Of a DNA stretch of 64,000 nt, positions 17,870-26,656 are shown in pieces. This stretch comes from Thioalkalicoccus limnaeus (lineage in GTDB: Bacteria; Pseudomonadota; Gammaproteobacteria; Chromatiales; Chromatiaceae). The DNA lies in contig NZ_JBDKXB010000011.1 in the NCBI RefSeq assembly GCF_041197575.1, forward strand, positions 41,945-105,944, written 5' to 3'. The stretch's first letter is position 1, and each line of letters starts with the position of its first letter. The notes below the pieces were generated by a model. The model was not told where the DNA came from, ran no database searches, and saw only the letters and a program-made list of their open reading frames with translations. A program made the position numbers and the translations under genes.

Positions 17870-17978
17870 CCGGTCCGGAACGGTCCAGGTCTGACAGGAT
17901 CGCATTTCGTGACCGTTGGCTGGCCTCTCTCTTCACAGGCGAATGCGGCTGCGGTGATGATCCTTTGACCAGCGACAC

Positions 17979-19325
17979 ATGACTCCAATCGACACCATCG
18001 CCGCCATCGCGACCCCAAACGGGGTCGGTGGCGTTGGTATCCTGCGCGTCTCTGGTCCCCTGGTCGCAACGGTCTGTCAGTCGCTCCTTGGCCGGACTCT
18101 TGATCCGAGGTACGCCACCTATTCGCGATTTCGCGATCCAGATGGCGTCACGATAGATCACGGGCTGGCGATTTTGTTTCCAGCGCCGCGCTCCTTCACC
18201 GGCGAGGATGTCTTGGAGCTGCACGCGCATGGGGGACCGGTCGTTCTGGATCTGCTCCTCGCGGCCCTCCTTCGTTGCGGGGCACGGCTTGCGCGGCCAG
18301 GGGAATTCACCGAGCGGGCCTTTCTGAATGGCAAGCTCGACTTGGCCCAAGCCGAAGCAATTGCCGACCTGATCGAATCGAGCACCGTAGCGACGGCCCG
18401 TTCGGCGGTCCGGACGCTCGAGGGCGAGCTGTCGAGGAAAATTCAGGATCTCGTCGAACGGCTGGTCGATATGCGTGTCGAGATCGAGGCGGCGCTCGAT
18501 TTTCCCGACGAGGAGTTGGACCTCCTCGGTGCGGACACGATCGGACAAGGGCTCGTGCGCTTGATTGCGGAGACCCAGAAGCTGCTCGCGGGTGCCCATC
18601 AGGGGCGTCTGTTCAGGGATGGCCTGGTGGTCGTGATCGCGGGTCCGCCGAACGCTGGTAAATCGAGTCTGATGAACGCCTTGACGAACGCCGAAACGGC
18701 CATCGTCACTCCGATCCCCGGCACCACCCGCGATCTGCTGCGGGAACGCATTCAGATCGACGGCCTTCCGGTTCAATTGATCGATACGGCGGGATTGCGT
18801 CCATCGGATGATCCGATCGAGGTGGTCGGCATGGAGCGCGCCCGGACACAACTGAGTGCTGCCGATCTCGTGCTCTGGGTCTTCGATGGCACGGAACAGG
18901 ACATCGACTACTCGAGGTGGCGACAGGAGTTACCGACCGGGATCGCGGTCACCTGGCTACGTAACAAGATCGATCTGACGGGGCACCCGCCCGGGTCATA
19001 CGCGACGCCCTTCGGACAAGAGATCGCATTATCCGCCTCGACCGGTCAGGGCCTGCCGCATTTGCACGAGCATCTTCGCGGAATGGCCGGCGACGCATCT
19101 GACGCCGAAGGCGTATTCCTCGCACGGCGGCGTCATATCACTGCCCTAGAAGGCGCGCTCGCCCACCTCGAGACCGCGCGAGAGGCCCTTCTGAATCACC
19201 TTGCGCCAGAGATGGTTGCCGAGGACCTCCGCCAGGCGCAACGGCGATTCGGCGAAATCACCGGCCAAGTGTCCTCGGAAGACCTGTTGGAGCGGATCTT
19301 TTCGAGTTTCTGTATCGGAAAATAA
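17979..19325 (+). CDS. mnmE: tRNA uridine-5-carboxymethylaminomethyl(34) synthesis GTPase MnmE
   Basis: MnmE works with MnmG to modify the wobble uridine of several tRNAs using a folate-derived carbon. It has 448 residues. The N-terminal folate-binding domain has GVGILRVSG. The G domain carries GPPNAGKSSLMNAL (G1), GTTRD (G2), DTAGLR (G3) and NKID (G4). The C-terminal FCIGK supplies the conserved CxxGK cysteine. It is the last gene of the rightward origin-proximal group; the usual mnmG-rsmG-parAB genes do not follow. Confidence 0.97.
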   Translation: MTPIDTIAAIATPNGVGGVGILRVSGPLVATVCQSLLGRTLDPRYATYSRFRDPDGVTIDHGLAILFPAPRSFTGEDVLELHAHGGPVVLDLLLAALLRCGARLARPGEFTERAFLNGKLDLAQAEAIADLIESSTVATARSAVRTLEGELSRKIQDLVERLVDMRVEIEAALDFPDEELDLLGADTIGQGLVRLIAETQKLLAGAHQGRLFRDGLVVVIAGPPNAGKSSLMNALTNAETAIVTPIPGTTRDLLRERIQIDGLPVQLIDTAGLRPSDDPIEVVGMERARTQLSAADLVLWVFDGTEQDIDYSRWRQELPTGIAVTWLRNKIDLTGHPPGSYATPFGQEIALSASTGQGLPHLHEHLRGMAGDASDAEGVFLARRRHITALEGALAHLETAREALLNHLAPEMVAEDLRQAQRRFGEITGQVSSEDLLERIFSSFCIGK

Positions 19326-19389
19326 ACTCGAACCCGGCGGCTCCGAGCAGGACCGATTCAAGGTGCGTCGGCCCTGGCTGTCGGCCAGC

Positions 19390-19926
19390 TCAGTCTTGCG
19401 AGGAACCCTCCGTGCGACGGCGAAAGAGCGTGCTGCCGCAGTCGGCACACAGCGGGACACGGCCGGTTCGGACCAAGTGGGTCTCCGCGCCACATCGATC
19501 GCAGATAAGTGTTCCCGGACCGGTGATCTCGCCGGCCTGATAAAGGCTCATCAGCCTGGCGTTCTCGGCCCACTGCGCCAGATTCAAGCTGGTCTGATCA
19601 GCCACCCGCGCGAACATCTCGAGCATCCGCTGTTCCATCAACTCGAGATCGAAACGCCACCAATTGCGCAGATCTTCCCCGGTTTCAGCGATATAGTGGG
19701 CGGCGTCCTTGATATCGCGCTCGATGTACTCCGAGACCCTGTTCGCCTCTTCGCGTGTCAATTCGCCGAGTTCGACCATCTGGTCACGGACCCGGCCAAG
19801 CAGGTCGGTCAACCGCGGTATGGTTCCTTGCCTTACCTCCTCGATTTGGTCATGGGTCTGCTGGAGCATCCGGTCGTACGCTTCGACCAGGTGATCCGGA
19901 CTCTCTTTGTTCCGATCTTGTGACAT
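19390..19926 (-). CDS. Zinc-ribbon-containing protein of the DUF1451 (YbeL-like) family
   Basis: A 178-residue cytoplasmic protein with a long helical, probably coiled-coil part (about 10-140; HLVEAYDRMLQQTHDQIEEV) and a C-terminal zinc ribbon. The ribbon has CDRCGAETHLVRTGRVPLCADCG with two CxxC pairs. The start is set by GGAGG five bases before the ATG; upstream in-frame codons have no family match. The function of the family is unknown. It faces mnmE tail to tail. Confidence 0.82.
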   Translation of the reverse strand: MSQDRNKESPDHLVEAYDRMLQQTHDQIEEVRQGTIPRLTDLLGRVRDQMVELGELTREEANRVSEYIERDIKDAAHYIAETGEDLRNWWRFDLELMEQRMLEMFARVADQTSLNLAQWAENARLMSLYQAGEITGPGTLICDRCGAETHLVRTGRVPLCADCGSTLFRRRTEGSSQD

Positions 19927-20172
19927 CTTGGCCTCCGTTTGTTGCAAAAGACTGGGGTCGAGTCGCTCGCGATTCAATCCGGCGCCCTTATCGCCCGATG
20001 GCGTTGCCGTGCCAACGCGACGATTCTGGCGTTGCGATTCGAGGAGGCTCAACGAACCCTCGCGGACCCGTTGATTCCTTCGGGCATCCTTTCAGAGAGT
20101 TTATTCCTTCCAGGCCTGGGTTAGAATCGGAACCCGTCGCCTGTCGTGGCCCCCTTGCTTGTTTGGATTGAC

Positions 20173-21210
20173 ATGATGCGCTCGGCAAAAGTATACGATC
20201 AGGCAGCGGCCGCGATTCGCTACCTGCCCCCGGCTTCCCGGCATGGTCTACTGGACACGCGAAGCCTGGTTCGGTTGGCGACCCTGGCTGCCTCGAGCCA
20301 TAACTCGCAGCCATGGCGGTTTCGCATTGCCCGCGATCGGATCACGATCCTGCCGGATTATCGGCGCCGCTGCCCCGTCGTCGATCCGGACGACAGTCAC
20401 CTGTTCGAGAGCCTTGGTTGCGCGGCCGAGAACCTGGTCGTCGCCGCGGCCGCCCAGGGTTTCGATGCGCAGGCCTCGTACAGCCAGTCGCTCGATGCCG
20501 TCGTCGTCGACCTCGAGCGATCGGACTGGGCTCGGGCCAACGAACTCTACCCAGCGATCGCGCAGCGCCAATGCGTCCGCCGACCCTACAACGGACGGCC
20601 TCTCGGGCGAGCCGAACTCGACAAGCTGACGCAGGCCGGACGCGGCGGTAGCCGCGCGCAAACAGTGATGCTGGTCACGGACGCGGCGAAGGAGGCGGTC
20701 GTCGACTTCGTGACTCAGGGCAATGCTTTGCAACTAACGGACCGCGCCTACCGGCGCGAACTGGCCTCGTGGATTCGGTTCAACAGCCGCGAGGCCCTGC
20801 GCCACGGCGACGGTCTCTCGGCCCGAGCCAACCGGCGTCTGCCGTTGCCATCATGGCCGGCTCGGCTGCTGTCGAAGCCGTTGCTCGATCCCGAACGGCA
20901 ATCCGCGCGCGACAGGAAGCAGATCCGCACCGCCGCCGGCGTAGCCGTTTTCGTCTCGGCCGAGCACGACAAGGCATCGTGGGTCGAGGTCGGGCGGACC
21001 TGCCAGCGCTTTCTGCTCCAGGCGGCGGCGTTGAACATCCGCACCGCCTTCATCAACCAACCGATCGAAGCGCGTTCGCTGCGCGGTCAGTTCGAAAGCT
21101 GGCTGCAGTTGAAGGGGGAGCGCGCGCTGCTGATGGTGCGCTTCGGCCATGGCCCAAAGGCGCCATTCAGCTTACGACGACCACTCGACGAGGTAATCTT
21201 GACCGAATGA
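20173..21210 (+). CDS. Nitroreductase-family FMN-binding protein (Acg-like)
   Basis: A 345-residue protein related to the Acg/nitroreductase superfamily. SSHNSQPWRFRI near the N-terminus is the flavin-phosphate-binding signature. AVFVSAEHDKASWVEVGRTCQRFLLQA and the C-terminal RFGHGP segment also fit the fold. It would bind FMN and may reduce a small molecule with NAD(P)H, but the substrate is unknown. The ATG at 20173 has GGA at a short distance; a GTG at 20146 is also possible. It lies 91 bases upstream of apbE, in the same direction. Confidence 0.75.
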   Translation: MMRSAKVYDQAAAAIRYLPPASRHGLLDTRSLVRLATLAASSHNSQPWRFRIARDRITILPDYRRRCPVVDPDDSHLFESLGCAAENLVVAAAAQGFDAQASYSQSLDAVVVDLERSDWARANELYPAIAQRQCVRRPYNGRPLGRAELDKLTQAGRGGSRAQTVMLVTDAAKEAVVDFVTQGNALQLTDRAYRRELASWIRFNSREALRHGDGLSARANRRLPLPSWPARLLSKPLLDPERQSARDRKQIRTAAGVAVFVSAEHDKASWVEVGRTCQRFLLQAAALNIRTAFINQPIEARSLRGQFESWLQLKGERALLMVRFGHGPKAPFSLRRPLDEVILTE

Positions 21211-21301
21211 TGACGTTCATCGAGCATCCACATCGCTCCTGGAACCGCCGGGGTCTGCGCCTCCCGGTCGACGGGTTGTGGCGGGCCGCACCTTGGTCTC
21301 G

Positions 21302-22348
21302 ATGACCTCGACCCGCCGCCGACCGGGGTCTGCCGCGCTGCTCGGAAGCTGGCTTCTGATCGTGGTCGCGCTGATCGGCTGTGGTCCGCCAACGGATCAG
21401 GAGTCGATCCAGATCTCCGGTCCGACGATGGGCACCTACTACGTCGTGCAGGTGGCAGACCCGCCGGCCGGCTTGACGGCGCACGAATTGAAACAGGCCG
21501 TCGAGACGATCCTCGATCGGGTCATCGCCGAGATCTCGACCTACGAGCCGGAGTCGGAGCTTTCTCGTTTCAATCAGAACCGTTCGACAGACTGGGTCCC
21601 CGTTTCGGCGAATCTCGTCGAGATCGTCGCCGAGTCGCTCGAACTGAGCCGGTTGACCGATGGAACCTACGATCCGACGATCGGGCCATTGGTCAATCTC
21701 TGGGGTTTCGGTGCGCAAGGGCGCGTCGCGGAACCACCGACGGCGGCGGCCGTCGCCGCCGCGGCCGAGCGCGTTGGTTTCGACCAGCTCGCGTGGCGCG
21801 CAGAGCCGCCTGCGCTGCGCAAGGCTCGCCCGGATCTCTATCTCGACCTGTCGTCACTCGGTGAGGGCTATGGCGCCGATCTGATTGCGGATTTCCTCGA
21901 GTCGCGCGGTCTGGACCACTATCTGGTTGCCGTGGCCGGGACATTGCGCGTCAAGGGCCTGAATACCCGCGGCACGCCATGGGCCATCGCGATCGAGGAA
22001 CCGACACCCGGCTACCGAGCCGTTCACCGCATTATCCAGATCGGCGACGGGGCCCTGTCGACCTCCGGAGACTACCGCAACTATTTCGAACACGAGGATC
22101 GCCGGTACTCGCATCAAATCGATCCGCGAACGGGCGAGCCGGTCTTTCATCGTGTCGCTTCTGTGACCGTCGTCGGCGAATCGGCGACATCGGTCGATGG
22201 CCTCGCGACGGCTCTGATGGTGCTGGGCGACGAGCGCGGTCCGGCGCTGGCCGAGGCGGAGGGTATCGCGGCTTACTTCATCCTGCGCGGCGACGACGAT
22301 GACTTCGAAAGCTGGGCGACGCCGGCATTCGAGGCCCTTTTCGATTAG
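21302..22348 (+). CDS. apbE: FAD:protein FMN transferase (ApbE family lipoprotein)
   Basis: ApbE moves FMN from FAD onto a threonine of target flavoproteins in the periplasm. The 348-residue protein begins with a lipoprotein signal (LLIVVALIGC), then SGPTMGTYYVVQV for FAD contact, and HQIDPRTGEPV and VDGLATALMVLG for metal and product binding. Where most members have a Lys in the loop before GY, this one reads LGEGYGAD. The glycine-rich VGGE-type motif is AVAGTLRVKG. These differences may mark a subgroup. An upstream GTG at 21278 is a less likely start. It probably acts with the preceding flavoprotein or with a respiratory complex elsewhere. Confidence 0.88.
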   Translation: MTSTRRRPGSAALLGSWLLIVVALIGCGPPTDQESIQISGPTMGTYYVVQVADPPAGLTAHELKQAVETILDRVIAEISTYEPESELSRFNQNRSTDWVPVSANLVEIVAESLELSRLTDGTYDPTIGPLVNLWGFGAQGRVAEPPTAAAVAAAAERVGFDQLAWRAEPPALRKARPDLYLDLSSLGEGYGADLIADFLESRGLDHYLVAVAGTLRVKGLNTRGTPWAIAIEEPTPGYRAVHRIIQIGDGALSTSGDYRNYFEHEDRRYSHQIDPRTGEPVFHRVASVTVVGESATSVDGLATALMVLGDERGPALAEAEGIAAYFILRGDDDDFESWATPAFEALFD

Positions 22349-22354
22349 CAACGC

Positions 22355-24091
22355 CTAATATTCGAAGCCCCATTCGGCTGTTCCCGTGGCCGGATCGATC
22401 CACACCTGTTTGAGCCCGTCCGCTCGGGCGACGCTGGTTCCCTTGACGCCGATCCGGATCAGGATCTGTGCGCGGCGGGCGAACCATTCGGCGAGGGCCG
22501 ATTGGCCAGGCACCGTGATGCGTCGGTCGACCTGGGCCACGAGCTCTAACCATGCTCGTCGCGTCTCGCGATCCCTCTGCGCGGCCAGGGTCTCGGCAAC
22601 GGGTACCGGCGCTACGAGAAACAGGCTAGCGTCGTAATGCGCGCGGCCCAGCCGAGCGAGGGTCTGGGCCGCCGTCGTCGTGAACGGGCCGGCGAGGACC
22701 AGTGCGCGATCGGGATAACGCTCGGCCAGCCGAGCCAGCACGCGATCTGACACCTGATCCCATCGGTCACCGGGATCGATATCGGCGTCCGGCACGCCGA
22801 TGATCAGCATCCGGGCCATCGCCCGGCCGAACCGGGCCAGCAGAACCGGAGTGAGTCGGACCGCGAAGCGATCGAGATCCTTCATCGGTCCGCTGAGCTC
22901 GGCATAGGGGACCAGCTGCGGGTGATGCCGGCGTTGGTTATCCCGGATCGTGCCATGAGTCCAGCCATCGAGATAGCGATCGGCTGCCCACCGACTGTGC
23001 TCGATCTCGGCGAGCCGTTCCACTTCAAGTGGTGCGAAACGAAAGGATTCGACCTGTTCTTCCGGCCGCGCGGCGGTGTCGCATAGGGCTAGCTTTGCCC
23101 AGAGGTGATCGGCCTGCTGGCGCGAAGCACGGCGGTAGGAGTCGTCCAGTTGCTCCCATGGTCGTCCCGCCGGCGCCTGATTGGGGTCTCGTCCTTGCGC
23201 GGCGATGGTGTCGCGATAGTGATCATGAACGATCTGCGCTAGATCATCGTCACGCTGATCGAGTAGCGCCGTCGGGCAACAAGCCATGCGGCGATAGGAA
23301 AAAGGTCGAATCTGACCGTCCCAATCATCGATGGTCCCACCGGGCTCGGCGGCACCGATCTCGACCTGGATCGGCGGTGAGACGGATTGTCCCGCTTGGA
23401 CCGCGTCCCGTAACCGTTCGGCAACAGCGAGGGCCCTGGCCGCCGGCCTCAGACAGACGAACATCGCGGTGACCGGTGGGTCGGTCGGTTCGCAAGGCCG
23501 CGCCAGTTCGGCAAAGCGCAGCTGCGCGATGCGGTTGACTGACGGATAGGCCGCCAGCAAGGCGGACCGATAGCCCGCCGGATCATTGCTGACCAGCGTC
23601 AGCCACGGTCGTTCTCCACCGTAATGCATCAATCGGAGTGCTTGCCCGATCAGGGCGTCGGCAGGGGCGTCGCGCCCGGCGACGACCAGGTGAGGGATCT
23701 GGCCGAACGCCCGATCGAACCCTTCGTGCAGGGGCCACCTCAGCAGCAGCGCGCGGGCTGCGGTCGACTCGATCGCGACGGTCGCGCACGGCAGATCAGC
23801 AAGCCCGCTCGGGACCGCCGGTGGCTCGCGCCCGTCGGCGACGAGGATGACACGGCGTGGGGCCAAGCCCCGGATCAGCGTTAGGGCTCGAGCGCTGAGA
23901 TCGGTCAGGATCAGCGTCGCGCCGATGTCGCGGCCGCGCCTGGTGAGGTGCTGCTCGGCGTTTCGATACAGCGGGCGACCGGCACGTTCGAAGGCGTTGG
24001 TGATCTCATCGGCCAAGGGTCCATTCCCAATCAACAGGATGCGCTCGCGCCGTAGCCAATCGATCAGGCCCGATCGCCGAGGGCCGGTCAT
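22355..24091 (-). CDS. Rossmann (TrkA-N-like) - RyR domain protein with SLOG-like C-terminal region
   Basis: A 578-residue soluble protein. Residues about 16-140 look like a nucleotide-binding Rossmann domain (RILLIGNGPLADEI). A second alpha/beta segment spans about 160-260. Residues 360-410 carry the ryanodine-receptor RyR repeat pattern: EIEHSRWAADRYLDGW, then HHPQLVPYAELSGPMKDLDR. The last 150 residues (about 428-578) form another alpha/beta region resembling SLOG-type folds (MLIIGVPDAD, ALVLAGPF). No membrane segment is seen. The start overlaps the stop of the LSDAT gene by four bases. Family knowledge links RyR and SLOG domains to sensing of nucleotide-like ligands. The actual function is unknown. 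Confidence 0.75.
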   Translation of the reverse strand: MTGPRRSGLIDWLRRERILLIGNGPLADEITNAFERAGRPLYRNAEQHLTRRGRDIGATLILTDLSARALTLIRGLAPRRVILVADGREPPAVPSGLADLPCATVAIESTAARALLLRWPLHEGFDRAFGQIPHLVVAGRDAPADALIGQALRLMHYGGERPWLTLVSNDPAGYRSALLAAYPSVNRIAQLRFAELARPCEPTDPPVTAMFVCLRPAARALAVAERLRDAVQAGQSVSPPIQVEIGAAEPGGTIDDWDGQIRPFSYRRMACCPTALLDQRDDDLAQIVHDHYRDTIAAQGRDPNQAPAGRPWEQLDDSYRRASRQQADHLWAKLALCDTAARPEEQVESFRFAPLEVERLAEIEHSRWAADRYLDGWTHGTIRDNQRRHHPQLVPYAELSGPMKDLDRFAVRLTPVLLARFGRAMARMLIIGVPDADIDPGDRWDQVSDRVLARLAERYPDRALVLAGPFTTTAAQTLARLGRAHYDASLFLVAPVPVAETLAAQRDRETRRAWLELVAQVDRRITVPGQSALAEWFARRAQILIRIGVKGTSVARADGLKQVWIDPATGTAEWGFEY

Positions 24092-24798
24092 GCGGAGCTA
24101 TCCAGAGTCGCCAGGACCTGCGTAGGGTTCGCGAGCGCGGCGCTCAGGGTGAGCACCTCGGCGACACCATCCGCGAGCCCCTGGTGGTGCGGATTCCTGG
24201 CCCAATGATCGGTTGCGCCGCCGGTGTCGGCCAGCAGCAGCGTCCGACGGCCTGCGGCGAGGCTCAGAGCGATATCCTGGTCGGTGATCCGGCCCCCGCC
24301 AGCGGCGAGTGTCATCGTCGGCGCACCGGCGGCGAGCGCGGTGGCGCTGTCGCGTATCCAAGCCGATTCGTCGCCCCAGCACTCGCCGGGGACCAAGAGC
24401 AGGTGGCTGTGATGCGGTTCCAGCGCGGCGCTGTCCGCTCTGGCGGGGACCCCTGGCCAGTGGACGGTGCCACGCGCCGCGATGCCGATCAGTGGGAAAC
24501 GGGCCTGCCGCCGGCTGCGCGCGAGCCCCATCCGCGCCATCACGCCGGCATCGGTGCCGCCGTCGATGACGGCGATACCGCGCGCGTCGAGTTCGCCCCC
24601 GAGCGCGGTGAAAAGACGCATCAGCGCATCGCCGATCCGGGCATCGAGCCCGCCTGCCCCGCCGACCAGCACCAGAACCGCTCGCCGGGTCACCAGTCCC
24701 AAGGCTGCCAAGTACTGTGGCAGTCGGGCGGGATCCGTCGCCATGACGGCCTTGATCCTCGCACTGGGTTCGACAGCGATCACGAAGCTCTCGCACAT
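24088..24798 (-). CDS. Prokaryotic LSDAT (SLOG superfamily) domain protein
   Basis: A 236-residue stand-alone domain resembling the N-terminal region of TRPM channels and bacterial LSDAT proteins. The glycine-rich motifs are VLVGGAGGLD (44-52), VIDGGTDAGVMARMG (77-91) and HHSHLLLVPGECWGDES (129-145), and TLLLADTGGATD closes the fold. Such domains are proposed to bind nucleotide-derived ligands. The ATG lies five bases after the kinase gene and its stop overlaps the RyR gene by four bases (ATGA), so the three form one operon. No catalytic role can be assigned. Confidence 0.75.
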   Translation of the reverse strand: MCESFVIAVEPSARIKAVMATDPARLPQYLAALGLVTRRAVLVLVGGAGGLDARIGDALMRLFTALGGELDARGIAVIDGGTDAGVMARMGLARSRRQARFPLIGIAARGTVHWPGVPARADSAALEPHHSHLLLVPGECWGDESAWIRDSATALAAGAPTMTLAAGGGRITDQDIALSLAAGRRTLLLADTGGATDHWARNPHHQGLADGVAEVLTLSAALANPTQVLATLDSSA

Positions 24799-24803
24799 GC
24801 GGA

Positions 24804-25913
24804 TCACCCGCCGACGCCAAAGGCGGCTGCGATGACTCGGCGAAGGGTCGCGGCCTTTGTTTCGATGTCGGCAACCAGCGAGAATTGGGCCATCGCTCGG
24901 TCGAGGTTGTCGCCCGGTCGACGCACTCGGAAGTACCGATCGCCCTCGAGGTGGTCGGTCAGAAAACGGACACCGAGCTCCAAGGGAAGCAAACGAATGG
25001 CCGGGGCGATCAGCGCGATCTCGGCCTCCGCGAGAAAGGGCTTGGTCTCGGCGGCGTAGGCGTCGAGCACGGCCGCACAGAGATCGATGTCGAATCGCGC
25101 CTCCCGATCCGATTCGCGGCGCGGATTGCATACCGAACGGAGCAGGTCCCCGATATCATGAGGGATCAGACCAGGCTGCAGCGTATCCAGATCGACGAGG
25201 CCGATCGCACGCTGGCCACGCTGGTCGAACAGCAGGTTGTCGAGTTTCGGATCGCCATGGACGATCCGCATCGGGACGCGACCGGCCGCGCGAGGTCCCT
25301 CCAGCGCGTCGGCCAGCGCTCGTCGCTCGGCGACGAAGCTCAACGCCGACTGGACCGTCGCCGGCTGCGTGGTCGGGTCGATGTCTGCCACGACCTGTTC
25401 GAGGCGAGCCATATACAGGGGCGTGGCATGAAAGTCCGGGAGTGCGATCGCAAAGTCGCTCGGGTCGAGGTCGGAACACAGGCGATGAAAACGGCCGACG
25501 AGGGTCCCGACCGTGAAGGCCTGCTCCATCGTCGCAAGGTGCGTGACGACCTCGGTGTCGCCAAGGAAGTCGAGCATCCGCCACAGGGCGCCGGCCTCGT
25601 CGTCGATGCCGAGACGGCCGCAACGGCCCGGTATCAAACGCGGCAGACGGAGCCCCGCCGCCGGGTGCCTGAGCCGATGGGCAGTGAGCCGTGCCAGGTT
25701 GGCGAGGATCGCCGCCGGTTCTGGGAACACCTGGTCGTTGAGGCGTTGCAGCACATAACGCGGGCCACTCGTCGTCACCAGATAGGTTCGATTGATCAAG
25801 CCCGTCCCGAAGGGTTCGACCCTGCGCACGGGGGCGGCGAGCATAAACTGCTCGGCGAGCGCGGTCAGGCGCGCGGCTTCAGATGGACTCATTGGTATCG
25901 CGGACTTGAACAT
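24804..25913 (-). CDS. Phosphotransferase of the APH family, N-acetylhexosamine-kinase-like
   Basis: A 369-residue kinase with the aminoglycoside phosphotransferase fold. The nucleotide loop is GTGLINRTYLV, the catalytic loop is HGDPKLDNLLFD, and the metal Asp is in GLVDLDTLQPG. The C-terminal LTDHLEGDRYF and RRPGDNLDRA segments resemble kinases that phosphorylate N-acetylhexosamines at position 1 rather than antibiotic kinases. It is the first gene of the operon with the LSDAT and RyR genes. A second Met at 25892 is an alternative start. Substrate is inferred, not shown. Confidence 0.72.
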   Translation of the reverse strand: MFKSAIPMSPSEAARLTALAEQFMLAAPVRRVEPFGTGLINRTYLVTTSGPRYVLQRLNDQVFPEPAAILANLARLTAHRLRHPAAGLRLPRLIPGRCGRLGIDDEAGALWRMLDFLGDTEVVTHLATMEQAFTVGTLVGRFHRLCSDLDPSDFAIALPDFHATPLYMARLEQVVADIDPTTQPATVQSALSFVAERRALADALEGPRAAGRVPMRIVHGDPKLDNLLFDQRGQRAIGLVDLDTLQPGLIPHDIGDLLRSVCNPRRESDREARFDIDLCAAVLDAYAAETKPFLAEAEIALIAPAIRLLPLELGVRFLTDHLEGDRYFRVRRPGDNLDRAMAQFSLVADIETKAATLRRVIAAAFGVGG

Positions 25914-26029
25914 CGATGCAGTGGAGCCCGGCGCTGATCGCGCCTTGGTGAGCCATGTCGCCGAACGACCATCATAGGCGGTTACTCTGCCAGTCTTACT
26001 TGCCCCTTGTCACGACAGGAGACCGCGAC

Positions 26030-26650
26030 ATGTTCGATGACCGGGCCCGTATCCTGATTTTTGCCAAGGCGCCGATCCCGGGACAGGTCAAGACGCGGCT
26101 GATCCCGGCGGTGGGGGCCGCGGCCGCGGCCGCGTTGCACGGGCGCATGCTCCGCGATCTGTTGGCTCGGATCGGACCGCAGCCGCCGGCACCGATCGAG
26201 CTGTGGTGCGCCCCCGATGACGAGCATCCTCTGTTCGTTGATTTGGCCGCGAAGTATGGCTTGATGCGTCATCGGCAACGCGGCCGCGACCTGGGCGAGC
26301 GCATGTACCGTGCCGCGCAGACCTCGATGGGCGAGACGCGGTTCGCGATCCTGATCGGTGCCGATTGCCCAGGGCTCGACCGGTCTTACCTCCAGAGGTC
26401 GCTGATCGCGCTCGCCGACGGAGCCGATGCCGTATTGGGCCCGGCCGAGGACGGTGGTTACGTGCTGTTGGGTTTGCGGCGATTGGCGATGCGGCTGTTC
26501 GAGGACATGCCGTGGGGCACCGATGAGGTCGCCGCGATCACCCGGACCAGGATGGCCGATCTCGGCTGGCGCTGGACCGAGCTGGCGACCCTGTGGGATC
26601 TGGACCGCCCCGAGGACCTCGCGCGTGCTGGCTCGCCAGCCTGTCCGTGA
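26030..26650 (+). CDS. DUF2064 / TIGR04282-type glycosyltransferase-like protein
   Basis: A 206-residue nucleotide-sugar-transferase fold protein. FAKAPIPGQVKTRL near the N-terminus and LIGADCPGLDRSYL, then GPAEDGGYVLLGL and MPWGTDEV, match the family described as related to arsenosugar biosynthesis glycosyltransferases. AGGAG nine bases before the ATG fixes the start. It is divergent from the kinase-LSDAT-RyR operon and converges with the CcsA-like gene. Its true substrate is unknown, since most members are not linked to arsenic. Confidence 0.8.
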   Translation: MFDDRARILIFAKAPIPGQVKTRLIPAVGAAAAAALHGRMLRDLLARIGPQPPAPIELWCAPDDEHPLFVDLAAKYGLMRHRQRGRDLGERMYRAAQTSMGETRFAILIGADCPGLDRSYLQRSLIALADGADAVLGPAEDGGYVLLGLRRLAMRLFEDMPWGTDEVAAITRTRMADLGWRWTELATLWDLDRPEDLARAGSPACP

Positions 26651-26656
26651 CCGGGA

